Of a stretch of 64,000 bases of DNA, positions 34,304 to 42,195 are shown piece by piece. A program made the position numbers and the translations under genes. This DNA is from PALSA-1003 sp963791945 (lineage in GTDB: Bacteria; Pseudomonadota; Gammaproteobacteria; Burkholderiales; Casimicrobiaceae). The first letter of the stretch is position 1. The number at the start of each line of letters is the position of its first letter. The notes below the pieces were generated by a model. It was not told the origin of the DNA and did no database searches. It saw only the letters and a program-made list of their open reading frames with translations. The stretch lies in contig CAWBUD010000002.1 in the NCBI GenBank assembly GCA_963791945.1, positions 4,154,001 through 4,218,000 on the forward strand, given 5' to 3'.

Positions 34304-34382
34304 GTCGTCCCCGCGAAAGCTTGGGACCCAGTGTTTTAAGTTCGAACGACGCTGGATTCCCGCTTGCGCGGGAATGACGACT
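34304..34382. repeat. dRS3-like dispersed repeat pair
   Basis: Two inverted copies of a unit like GTCGTCCCCGCGAAAGC, then CGACGCTGGATTCCCG. The right copy contains an exact ATTCCC-N8-GGGAAT core at 34356-34375, the core defined for Neisseria dRS3 repeats. Related copies lie at 38457 and 61011. It separates the 3' ends of hemY and the GT39-like gene and may act as a terminator hairpin. Confidence 0.78.
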
Positions 34383-34411
34383 TCATGCGACGCCGCAGTT
34401 GTGCGCGCGGT

Positions 34412-36058
34412 TCAGCGCGACCGCTTGAGCGGAAACACCACGATCTGGTCGTCGCGGTAGACCGGGCGCCCGAGCTTTGCCTCGATGCCAGGCAGGCACG
34501 CGGCCACGTCCGGCCATTCCACTTCGGCGTCGGGCGGAGTCTTCCAGGCCTTGAGGTGCATCACGAGATAGTCGGCGCCGTAGGACTTTCCCGCCAATAT
34601 CTCGCTCAAGTGGACGAACTCGCGCATACGCAATGCGCGTACCGTCGCAGGATATTCGCCGAAGTCGCGCACGCCGCAGACGGGGGTGGTGAGCCCGATC
34701 TTCACGTACTGGCGATGGATCTCCTGGTACCAGGGCTGCGGGTTGAAGTTCGATTCCAGCCGCCACGGCGCCTCGACCAGCGTCAGCGTGCGCGGCGGTC
34801 GCTGCGCGAGCTGGCGATAGAAATCCGGAATCGGGTCGCGCGGAATCTCCAGCACGTACGGGTTGTGCGCCGGGTCGTAGTCGTACTGGAATCGCAAGTG
34901 ACCCATGAACTGATTGGGCCGGTAGAAATAATCCGGCATCGGCCCTGCCCACCACAGCAGCGCCGCGCCGCCGATCGTCGCGCCGGCCTGCCAGACCGGC
35001 CGTCGCAGCGGCTCCAGGCAGGCGACGGTGCCTTCCGCGAGGAACAGCAGCAGGAAGGGCAACGCCGGCAGGAGATATCGGGCGTACACGCCCGGATGGT
35101 GGATCCACTGCGGCTGCGCCAGCGCGATCGCCACGGCCGCGCCGAGCGTCACGATCAGGAGATACGTGACGAGCTCGCGCTCCCGCTGCCACAGACGCCA
35201 GATCCCGAGCGCGCTCAAAGCGAGGAGCACGGCGAGCAACGGAGGCTGCGCGATCCCGAACAGCATCAGCAGCGTGCGGTAGAGGCTTTCGAGCGTGACC
35301 GTATCCCGCCCGGCCTTGGCTGCGAATCTCGACCAGTCGTTGACGAGCGGCGGACCGAGCGCCGCGGCCAGCAGGATTGCGGTGATGCCCCCGAGCAGGA
35401 GCAGGCGCGTGAGCGCCACGCTCAGGGTTTCCGGCGTGCGCTTGGTGAACAGGAGCACGCGCGCTCCGTAGTAGACGAACGGCAGGAGCGTGAAGGGGAG
35501 CGTGATCGGATGCAGCCAGCCGGCGAAAAAAGTCGCCGCGACGTAGGCCGAGCCCCACGCCCCCGAGGAACCGTCCCTTTGCCACCAGCGCCGGAACGCG
35601 ACTATCGCGACGAACGCGAGGAGGCTCGTCAGCGCATACGGCCGCGCGGTCTTGCTGTGATAGACCAGAAGCGGCGAAATCGCGAGCAGCGTCACCCACA
35701 CGGCGCGCACGGCCGGCGCAGTCTCGCCGTCGCGCCGGAACGATAGCGCGGCCGCAACGAGCAGCACGATGCCGGCGATCAGCAGTGGCAGATGCATCAC
35801 CCACTCGGTGAGTCCACCGTGCAATGCGAGAAAGCGGTAGTAGAGCGTGAGTGGAATGCTGTGATCGGCGAAACCGAAGCTCGTGGCGATGCGGTAGGCG
35901 TCGGAATGGATGACCTGGTGCAGCGCGTGCCACTCGTCGTCGAGCAGCACCTGGATCGGAAGCTGGTACCAGCGCAGCCATGCGCCGACGAGAATCGCGA
36001 TTCCCGCGACGATCGCCCACAGCATCTGCGGCGGGCGCGGCCGACCCGCGTCCGTCAT
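34412..36058 (-). CDS. ArnT/GT39-like multi-membrane glycosyltransferase
   Basis: A 548-residue protein with about 11-12 membrane helices. The first periplasmic loop carries an acidic DDEWHALHQVIHSDAY motif, as in GT-C glycosyltransferases of the ArnT/PMT superfamily, which transfer sugars from polyprenyl-phosphate donors. Further helices follow, and a soluble C-terminal domain starts near residue 420. The upstream GT2, of the polyprenyl-phosphate sugar synthase type, overlaps its start by four bases and could make the donor. The acceptor (lipid A, protein or polysaccharide) is unknown. Confidence 0.8.
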   Translation of the reverse strand: MTDAGRPRPPQMLWAIVAGIAILVGAWLRWYQLPIQVLLDDEWHALHQVIHSDAYRIATSFGFADHSIPLTLYYRFLALHGGLTEWVMHLPLLIAGIVLLVAAALSFRRDGETAPAVRAVWVTLLAISPLLVYHSKTARPYALTSLLAFVAIVAFRRWWQRDGSSGAWGSAYVAATFFAGWLHPITLPFTLLPFVYYGARVLLFTKRTPETLSVALTRLLLLGGITAILLAAALGPPLVNDWSRFAAKAGRDTVTLESLYRTLLMLFGIAQPPLLAVLLALSALGIWRLWQRERELVTYLLIVTLGAAVAIALAQPQWIHHPGVYARYLLPALPFLLLFLAEGTVACLEPLRRPVWQAGATIGGAALLWWAGPMPDYFYRPNQFMGHLRFQYDYDPAHNPYVLEIPRDPIPDFYRQLAQRPPRTLTLVEAPWRLESNFNPQPWYQEIHRQYVKIGLTTPVCGVRDFGEYPATVRALRMREFVHLSEILAGKSYGADYLVMHLKAWKTPPDAEVEWPDVAACLPGIEAKLGRPVYRDDQIVVFPLKRSR

Positions 36059-36846
36059 GTCGTCGCGGGTCGTGCGTCGGCGACCGGCCCGAGCTTGAGC
36101 TTCGGTTCGCTCGAAAAGATGCGGGGCCGGGCGAGCCCCCAGCGCCACAGCCGGTACTGGAAGCTGGTCCACAGTACGCCGAAGCCGTAGACGATCGACC
36201 GGCCAAAGCTGATCTCGCTCGCCTCCTCGAAGTAACGGGTCGGGCAGGAGATCTCCCCGATGCGCATCCCGAACGCGTGCGCCTGGATGAGCATCTGGTT
36301 GTCGAAGAGGAAGTCCTGAGAGTTTGCCGCCAGGGGGAGGGTTTCGAGGACCTTGCGCGCGAACGCGCGATAGCCCGTGTGGAACTCGGAGAGCTTGGTG
36401 CCGACGACGAGGTTCTGGAGCGCGGTCAGTACCCGGTTGGCGACGTACTTGTAGCGCGGCATCCCGCCCGCGAGCGCCGTATTGCCGAGGATGCGCGAGC
36501 CGATCACGACGTCGTAGACGCCGGAGGCGACCATCGCCGCCATCGCCGTGATCAGCCGCGGGTCGTACTGATAGTCCGGATGCAGCATCACCACGATGTC
36601 CGCGCCCGCGCCGAGCGCGAGCGCGTAGCAGGTCTTCTGGTTGGCGCCGTAGCCGCGATTCTCGGGGTGCCGGTAGGCGGTCAGCCCAAGCCGCTTCGCC
36701 ACCACGAGCGTCGCGTCGTCGCTGGCGTCGTCGACCAGCAGCACGGCGTCGACGACATCGAGCGGAATCGCGCGGAAGCACTCCTCGAGCGTCCTCTCGG
36801 CCCGGTACGCGGGCATCACAACGGCGATCTTCTTTCCGTGCAGCAT
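36055..36846 (-). CDS. GT2 polyprenyl-phosphate sugar synthase-like glycosyltransferase
   Basis: A 263-residue DPM1-like family-2 glycosyltransferase: KKIAVVMPAYRAERTLEECF, VLLVDDASDDAT, NRGYGANQKTCYALAL, the HPDYQYDP metal/nucleotide motif and SEFHTGYRAFARKVL are family features. It would move a sugar from a nucleotide to polyprenyl phosphate. ATG 36846 puts the conserved domain at the N-terminus; longer starts add a non-homologous leader. Its end overlaps the start of the GT39-like gene by four bases, a donor-maker/donor-user pair. Confidence 0.86.
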   Translation of the reverse strand: MLHGKKIAVVMPAYRAERTLEECFRAIPLDVVDAVLLVDDASDDATLVVAKRLGLTAYRHPENRGYGANQKTCYALALGAGADIVVMLHPDYQYDPRLITAMAAMVASGVYDVVIGSRILGNTALAGGMPRYKYVANRVLTALQNLVVGTKLSEFHTGYRAFARKVLETLPLAANSQDFLFDNQMLIQAHAFGMRIGEISCPTRYFEEASEISFGRSIVYGFGVLWTSFQYRLWRWGLARPRIFSSEPKLKLGPVADARPATT

Positions 36847-36976
36847 CCGGTGGTGGCCGCCGCGTCCGCGGACGGCACGATGCTTAGGTCCGAGCGATGA
36901 TACAGGGAGCGGCCCGGAATCGCTTGCCCGGTCTCCCATTCCCGTGTTCAATCTCGCACGCGGCGAGCCTCGAGCG

Positions 36977-38416
36977 ATGCTCTTCAACAGCTACGAATAC
37001 CTGATCTATTTCCTGCCGCTCGCGCTCGGCGCGTTCTTCCTGCTCGGGCGCATCCGGGCGAGCTTCGCCGTGGGCGCGCTCGTCGCGGCGTCGCTCTTCT
37101 TCTACGCCTGGTGGAACCCTCGATATCTGCCGCTGATCCTGGGCAGCATCGGCTTCAACTTCGCGGTCGGTCGCATGCTGCGCATCGGTGCCGAGTCCGT
37201 GCCGGGACCGTCGAGTGTCCGTGCGAAAGCGCTCCTCGCCTTCGGCGTCGGCGCCAACCTGCTCGTCCTGGGGGTGTTCAAGTACGCGGATTTCGCCGTC
37301 CGCAACGTGAGCGGAATGACGGGATGGCCGATCGGCCTGCCGCAGATCGTGCTGCCGCTCGGCATCAGCTTCTTCACCTTCACCCAGATCGCCTACCTGG
37401 TCGATGTCTATCGGGGGCGGGCGAAGGAGCCGAGCCTGCTCAACTATGCGCTCTTCGTGAGCTTCTTTCCGCATCTTCTGGCCGGTCCGATCCTGCACCA
37501 CAGCGAGATGATGCCGCAGTTCGCATCGAAGTCGAACAAGCGGCCGCAGCCTTTCCACATCGCGGCCGGGCTCTTTCTGCTGGCGATCGGGCTCGTGAAG
37601 AAGGTCTGCATCGCCGATCCGCTGGCGCCGGTCGTCGCCGCCGGCTTCGATCATCCGGAGAGCCTCTCGGCGCTGACCGCCTGGCTCACCGTTCTTGCCT
37701 ACACGCTGGAGATCTATTTCGACTTCAGCGGCTACACCGACATGGCGCTCGGCGCGGCGCGCATGTTCAACATCCGGATGCCTGTGAACTTCGATTCGCC
37801 CTATCACTCGACGGACATCCGCGAATTCTGGCGGCGGTGGCACATGACCTTGTCGCGCTTCCTGCGCGAGTACCTGTACATTCCGCTCGGCGGCAATCGG
37901 CACGGCGAGGCGCGCACCGCGGTGAACGTGCTGGCCACGTTCCTTCTCGGCGGGCTGTGGCACGGTGCGGCGTGGACGTTCGTGATCTGGGGCGGACTGC
38001 ATGGGGCGGCGCTGGTTTGCGTGCGCGCTTGGGAGCGTACGGGCCTGCGGCTGCCACGCCCGCTCGCGTGGGCGGTCACCTTCCTGTTCGTGATGGTCGC
38101 ATGGGTGTTCTTCCGCGCGAGCTCGCTGGCCGCGGCGGGCGCGATGCTGGGCGCGATGGTCGGCACGAACGCCGGCGGAGAACCCTGGCGGGAAGCGCTC
38201 GCGCACGCGCTTGCGCCGGATGCGCAGAGCCCGCTTGCGCTCACTGTCGGCGCGCTCATCACGGGACTGGTGGTGGTCGCGCTCCGCCGCAATTCCAACG
38301 CGATGACCGAAGACTTCCGCCCCACGTGGCCGCGCGGTGCCGCGGTGACCGTCGGTTTGGTATGGTCCGTGCTGCAACTCGGCAAGGTCACGCCTTTCCT
38401 GTATTTCAATTTTTGA
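36977..38416 (+). CDS. MBOAT-family O-acyltransferase, AlgI-like
   Basis: A 479-residue multi-span membrane protein of the MBOAT family (AlgI/DltB/PatA-like), which passes acyl groups across the membrane for O-acetylation of polysaccharides. It begins MLFNSYEYLIYFLPLAL. Landmarks are FFTFTQIAYLVDVYRG, FSGYTDMALGAARMFNI, EFWRRWHMTLSRFLREYLYIP (two halves) and the catalytic His in LWHGAAWTFVIWGGLHG near residue 328. It is followed by an SGNH-like protein, the usual periplasmic partner, and a deacetylase, so I infer modification of an exported glycan. Confidence 0.92.
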   Translation: MLFNSYEYLIYFLPLALGAFFLLGRIRASFAVGALVAASLFFYAWWNPRYLPLILGSIGFNFAVGRMLRIGAESVPGPSSVRAKALLAFGVGANLLVLGVFKYADFAVRNVSGMTGWPIGLPQIVLPLGISFFTFTQIAYLVDVYRGRAKEPSLLNYALFVSFFPHLLAGPILHHSEMMPQFASKSNKRPQPFHIAAGLFLLAIGLVKKVCIADPLAPVVAAGFDHPESLSALTAWLTVLAYTLEIYFDFSGYTDMALGAARMFNIRMPVNFDSPYHSTDIREFWRRWHMTLSRFLREYLYIPLGGNRHGEARTAVNVLATFLLGGLWHGAAWTFVIWGGLHGAALVCVRAWERTGLRLPRPLAWAVTFLFVMVAWVFFRASSLAAAGAMLGAMVGTNAGGEPWREALAHALAPDAQSPLALTVGALITGLVVVALRRNSNAMTEDFRPTWPRGAAVTVGLVWSVLQLGKVTPFLYFNF

Positions 38417-38456
38417 TCCCCGGTTGGCATCGAGCATGGCGCGCGTTTTCGCCTTC

Positions 38457-38490
38457 GTCGTCCCCGCGCAAGCGGGAACCCAGCGTCGTT
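38457..38490 (+). repeat. dRS3-like dispersed repeat, single copy
   Basis: CGTCGTCCCCGCGCAAG then CGGGAACCCAGCGTCGTT, the family of 34304-34382 with a slightly changed core (TCCCC-GCGCAAGC-GGGAA). It lies between the MBOAT and SGNH-like genes, just ahead of the latter's start. Confidence 0.72.
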
Positions 38491-38501
38491 AACGCCTGGC
38501 G

Positions 38502-39605
38502 ATGGAGCTGCCTCCGTCTCCCGGACGACCCGTCGAACGCGCCGCCGCGCGCTGGGTTGGGGCGGTGCTCGCGGTCGCCTTCGCATGCCTCGGCGCCGCG
38601 GGCGCGTTGGTCGCCTGGGTCGATCCGTTCCAGCAATATCACCTCGCTTCCCGCTATCCGCCGCGGTTCTACTTCCTGCACCATCGCTACATCAATCCGG
38701 GGCTGGCGAGGAATCAGAGTTACGACACGATCGTGAGCGGCTCGTCGATCATGGAGAATACCCGCAACGACTTCGTCGCGAAGACGTGCGGGGGCTCGGC
38801 GGTCAACCTCTCGATGCCGGCGATGAGCGCCTCCGAACAGCGGCTCATGATCGAAACAGCATTCGCCAACCGGCCGCTCAGGCGCGTCATCGCCGTGCTC
38901 GACTTCAACGAATTCTCTGGTTCGGTCGACGAGCGCCAGGACGTCGCCGGACCGCTGCCGCGGTATCTCTACGACCGGAATCCGTTCAACGATCTGCCGT
39001 ACCTGCTGTCGGCGGACGTGCTCGTGAAAGCGTGGCGCATCGTCACTGGCGACACGACCGAGCGCTTCACGTCAGACCCCAACGCGGCGTGGTTCTGGGG
39101 GAACGTCGTGCGCTTCGGCCGCGACCAGGTGTTGCGCGGTCTGGATCTCGCGCACCTCAACGCGCGCTACCAGCAGCCGCCGCGCACGCTCGAAGGCATG
39201 CGCGCGAGCTTCGAGCACAACCTTCTGCCGATTCTACGAGCTCATTCAGAGACCGAATTCGACCTGGTGTGGCCACCGTACTCGATCCTCGTCTGGCTTG
39301 ACTTTGCGCAGCGAAAGCAACTCGATGTGACGTTCGAGTTCAAACGCTATGTCGCCGAAGCCGTTCGTGGCCTGACCAATGTCCATATTACGGACTTGCA
39401 GGCGGAGACCACGATAACGCACGATCTCGACCGCTACGACGACATCTATCACTTCGATCCTGCCGTCAATGAATGGGTGGTGCGGGCTGCGTGCACCGGC
39501 CGCGATCGGATCGATCAGAACAATGTGACCGCGTACGAACAGAGGATCCGCCGGCAGCTCGCCGAGTTCGACCTCGCGGCGCTTGGAGTAACATCGCAGC
39601 GATGA
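38502..39605 (+). CDS. SGNH/AlgJ-DltD-like membrane-anchored protein
   Basis: A 367-residue protein with an N-terminal membrane anchor (residues about 19-40) and an exported domain. A GSS variant of the SGNH block I appears in DTIVSGSSIMENT, and a block V-like HFDPAVNEWV lies near the C-terminus. Such proteins partner MBOAT acyltransferases and move the acyl group to the glycan in the periplasm. It overlaps the deacetylase start by four bases. Assignment rests on motif and context; catalytic residues are tentative. Confidence 0.72.
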   Translation: MELPPSPGRPVERAAARWVGAVLAVAFACLGAAGALVAWVDPFQQYHLASRYPPRFYFLHHRYINPGLARNQSYDTIVSGSSIMENTRNDFVAKTCGGSAVNLSMPAMSASEQRLMIETAFANRPLRRVIAVLDFNEFSGSVDERQDVAGPLPRYLYDRNPFNDLPYLLSADVLVKAWRIVTGDTTERFTSDPNAAWFWGNVVRFGRDQVLRGLDLAHLNARYQQPPRTLEGMRASFEHNLLPILRAHSETEFDLVWPPYSILVWLDFAQRKQLDVTFEFKRYVAEAVRGLTNVHITDLQAETTITHDLDRYDDIYHFDPAVNEWVVRAACTGRDRIDQNNVTAYEQRIRRQLAEFDLAALGVTSQR

Positions 39606-40447
39606 AAGGCTTCGTCCTCGCGTATCACTCGCACCACGTCGTCGGTGGCGACTACGCGCGCAACGACCACGTCGCGCTCGCGACGGATCTCGAGCTGATT
39701 ACCAGTCTCGGCTGCGAGATCGTTCCGCTGCGAGCGCTCGTGGAAACGTTCTACGGTTCAGGCAAGGGCCCGAGGGACGGACGGCGAGCGCAGGTGGCGC
39801 TCACGTTCGACGACGGTCCGATCTACGACGTCGAGCCGTTCACCCATCCCGAATTCGGCGCTCAGCCGGGATTCCTCGGCATCATGCGCGACTTCATCGA
39901 GCGCCACGGCTCCGAAGCGCAGCCCGGCTTGAGCGCGACCAGCTTCGTCATCGCGTCGCCCGAGGCGAGGGCCGTCATCGAGGCGACCTACGATGCCGCG
40001 TATACCTACGTCCGGCCCGGCGCGATGACCGACGCCTGGTGGAACCGCGCGATCGACGACGGACTCATCACCATCGCCAATCACAGTTGGGACCATCTGC
40101 ATCCGGCGCTGCCGAAGGTCGCGCATTCACGTCAGGTGAAGGCGGACTTCACGCAGGTGCTGACCGAGGCCGATGCCGACGCACAGATCGCTGCGGCCGG
40201 GGCGTTCATCGCCGCGCGTACTGGTGCGCGCAGCGCGCCCTTCTTCGCCTATCCCTTCGGGCAGTCCAATCGCTTCCTGGCGGAGGAATACCTGCCGACG
40301 CATGCGGCGAGGCTCGGGCTCGAGGCGGCGTTCACCGACGAGCCGAGGCCGGTGACCGGAGATGAGAGTCGCTGGCGCCTGCCGCGCTACATCTGCGGCC
40401 ATCACTGGAAGAGCGCGGACGAGCTCGCCGCGATCCTCGACGGTTGA
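39602..40447 (+). CDS. Polysaccharide deacetylase, NodB-like
   Basis: A 281-residue carbohydrate esterase 4-type protein. Motif 1 is ALTFDDGP near residue 66 (general base Asp and metal Asp), motif 2 is NHSWDHLHP (metal-binding His pair), and AYPFGQ is a motif 3-like block. It has no clear signal peptide, so it may be cytoplasmic, as in some exopolysaccharide systems. ATGA overlap with the SGNH-like gene indicates coupling. A deacetylase next to an O-acyltransferase suggests the glycan's acyl pattern is both removed and added. Confidence 0.86.
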   Translation: MKGFVLAYHSHHVVGGDYARNDHVALATDLELITSLGCEIVPLRALVETFYGSGKGPRDGRRAQVALTFDDGPIYDVEPFTHPEFGAQPGFLGIMRDFIERHGSEAQPGLSATSFVIASPEARAVIEATYDAAYTYVRPGAMTDAWWNRAIDDGLITIANHSWDHLHPALPKVAHSRQVKADFTQVLTEADADAQIAAAGAFIAARTGARSAPFFAYPFGQSNRFLAEEYLPTHAARLGLEAAFTDEPRPVTGDESRWRLPRYICGHHWKSADELAAILDG

Positions 40448-40456
40448 GGCTCGGTC

Positions 40457-40541
40457 CCCGGGGTTCGCCGTGAAGGGCTCACCCCGGGCTACGGCGGTGG
40501 GTGCGCGGGCGTAGCCCGGGATGAGCGCAGCGAATCCCGGG
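40457..40541. repeat. GTAGCCC-family repeat pair, head to head
   Basis: An inverted copy (40457-40492) and a near-perfect direct copy (40511-40541, GTAGCCCGGGATGAGCGC then GCGAATCCCGGG) face each other across 18 bases, between convergent genes. Unlike other sites, neither copy supplies a stop codon here. Confidence 0.82.
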
Positions 40542-40551
40542 TGCGTTCGCT

Positions 40552-41118
40552 TCAGAACGGCCCGATCGCCGCGAATCGATCCTCCAACGCCCGCTTCTGC
40601 GGCTCGGTGAGATCGGCGTTCCACTTGACGATGAGATACTTGTGCCGTGTGGGCTGGTATCCGGCGCGGGTGTCGACAATGTAGGCCTTCCGGTCGCCGC
40701 AGTAGCCGAACCAGGCGACGCAGTCGGTGAGCTCGCGAAACGCCGTCTCGAGAACGATCTGCGCCACGCCGCCCCGATCGCGGCACGCGACCCAGTGCTC
40801 GCGCGGCAGGCGGCGGTAGAAGTTGCCGCTGACGCACATGCCGCCGCAGAGATAGCAGTCCGCGTACCGGATCCAGTTGCAGAAGCCGACCGCTTCGATG
40901 CGCTCGTCCGGCCACTTGTAGAACGCGACTTCCTGCCGCCAGTTCTCCGGAGGCGTGGGGATCGGCAGACCCGCGTTCTCGCGCGGCACCGGGAAGGGAA
41001 TCTTGAACGACTCATAAAAGAGATCGGCGGCGAAGCACTGCGCGTCGCCGAAGAATGCGACGTGAAGCGAGTCGTCGAAGCTCTTCACCGCGATGTCCGG
41101 GCGCGACGCGACGGTCAC
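40552..41118 (-). CDS. Cys-rich protein of unknown function next to a ferredoxin-type reductase
   Basis: A 188-residue protein I do not recognise. It has no signal or membrane segment. The centre holds a cluster of cysteines in FCNWIRYADCYLCGGMCVSG, followed by CRDRGGVAQ, ELTDCVAWFGYCGDRKAY and a closing GYQPTRHKYLIVKWN. The cysteine spacing (C-x6-C-x2-C-x3-C) could bind a metal or cluster; the tail pattern is faintly GNAT-like, but I would not assign that. The GTG start overlaps the ferredoxin reductase stop by four bases, so it is cotranslated with that flavoprotein and may receive electrons from it. Confidence 0.7.
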   Translation of the reverse strand: MTVASRPDIAVKSFDDSLHVAFFGDAQCFAADLFYESFKIPFPVPRENAGLPIPTPPENWRQEVAFYKWPDERIEAVGFCNWIRYADCYLCGGMCVSGNFYRRLPREHWVACRDRGGVAQIVLETAFRELTDCVAWFGYCGDRKAYIVDTRAGYQPTRHKYLIVKWNADLTEPQKRALEDRFAAIGPF

Positions 41119-42146
41119 GCCGGCGCCTCGGGCTGCGCGGCGTAGGTGAACGAATCGGCGAAGAACTCGTTCTCGGGCAACCCGCATCGGGTCGTGAAGT
41201 CGCTGCGCGCGGCGTCGATCATCGCCGGGCCGCCGCATGCGTACACCTGATAGCCCGAGAGGTCCGGGAAGTCGGTCATCACCGCCTGGTGCACGAGGCC
41301 GGTCCGTCCCGGCCAGTGATCCTCCGGCAGCGGATCGGACAGCACCGGGATGAAGCGGAAGTCCGGACGTGCCTTCTGCCAGATACCCGGCAGATCGGGC
41401 AGATACAGATCGCGCAAAGCACGCGCGCCCCAGTAAAGCACCATCGGCCGCTGCACGTCGTGGTTGAGCGCGTGCTCGATCAGCGCCTTGATCGGCGCGA
41501 ACCCCGTGCCCCCGGCGACGAGAATGATCGGCTTGTCGGTGTCGTCGCGCAGGAAAAACGTGCCGAGCGGCCCTTCGAAGCGAAGGATCTCGCGGCCCTT
41601 GAACTCGTTGAAGAGCTGGCTGCTGAACGCGCCGCCCGGAACGTGACGGATGTGCAGCTCGAGCAGCGCGTCGTTCTCGGGCGGCGTGGCGATCGAGAAG
41701 CTCCGCCGCCGGCCGTCCTTCAGCAGCAGATCGATGTACTGCCCGGCGAGATACTGCAGGCGCTCGTTCGCCGGCAGCTTGAGCGAGACAATGGCCACGT
41801 CGGGCGCGACCTTGTCGATCTTCTCGATACGGCACGGGAGCTTCCGTATCTGGATATCGCCGGCCTTGCGAACCTCGCGTACTTCGATGGCGAGCGGCGT
41901 CTTCGGCTTCGCCACGCAGAACAGCGCGAGGCCCCGCGCCCTTTCGATATCGGTCAGCGTGCCGGGCTGGTGCGCGCCGTAGTCGACTTGGCCTTCGAGG
42001 ATCCTTCCCTTGCACGTGCCGCACGCGCCGTTGCGACAGCCGTAGGGAATCATGAGATCGGCGCGCATCGCAGCCGCGAGCACCGTCTCGCCTTCGTCGC
42101 AGCCGAAGGCGTGCCCGCTGGGTTTTATGGTAATCTCGAACGGCAT
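41115..42146 (-). CDS. Plant-type [2Fe-2S] ferredoxin:NAD(P)H oxidoreductase (CDP-6-deoxy-glucoseen reductase-like)
   Basis: A 343-residue electron-transfer flavoprotein. Residues 1-90 are a plant-type ferredoxin domain with 2Fe-2S cysteines in YGCRNGACGTCKG and a fourth Cys in LALFCVAKP. Residues about 100-200 are an FAD-binding barrel (RRSFSIATPP, RxxS) and residues about 215-343 an NAD-binding domain (LVAGGTGFAPIKAL, YACGGPAMIDAAR). It is often called CDP-4-keto-6-deoxyglucose-3-dehydrase reductase (AscD/RfbI), but many such proteins serve oxygenases or other partners. No CDP-sugar genes are adjacent. ATG 42146 gives the ferredoxin domain start. Confidence 0.86.
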   Translation of the reverse strand: MPFEITIKPSGHAFGCDEGETVLAAAMRADLMIPYGCRNGACGTCKGRILEGQVDYGAHQPGTLTDIERARGLALFCVAKPKTPLAIEVREVRKAGDIQIRKLPCRIEKIDKVAPDVAIVSLKLPANERLQYLAGQYIDLLLKDGRRRSFSIATPPENDALLELHIRHVPGGAFSSQLFNEFKGREILRFEGPLGTFFLRDDTDKPIILVAGGTGFAPIKALIEHALNHDVQRPMVLYWGARALRDLYLPDLPGIWQKARPDFRFIPVLSDPLPEDHWPGRTGLVHQAVMTDFPDLSGYQVYACGGPAMIDAARSDFTTRCGLPENEFFADSFTYAAQPEAPA

Positions 42147-42195
42147 CGGTGCCGTGTGGCAGTGCACGAAACTGAGCAGGACACTAAGTGCGAGA

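Noticed and set aside
34383..36206. A 607-codon frame in another phase over the GT39-like gene
   Set aside because: It is a shadow; the real frame has clean membrane helices and the acidic GT-C motif.
36884..38437. A 517-codon minus-strand frame opposite the MBOAT gene
   Set aside because: It is Arg/Glu/His-rich with no hydrophobic or domain pattern, while the plus strand has all MBOAT landmarks.
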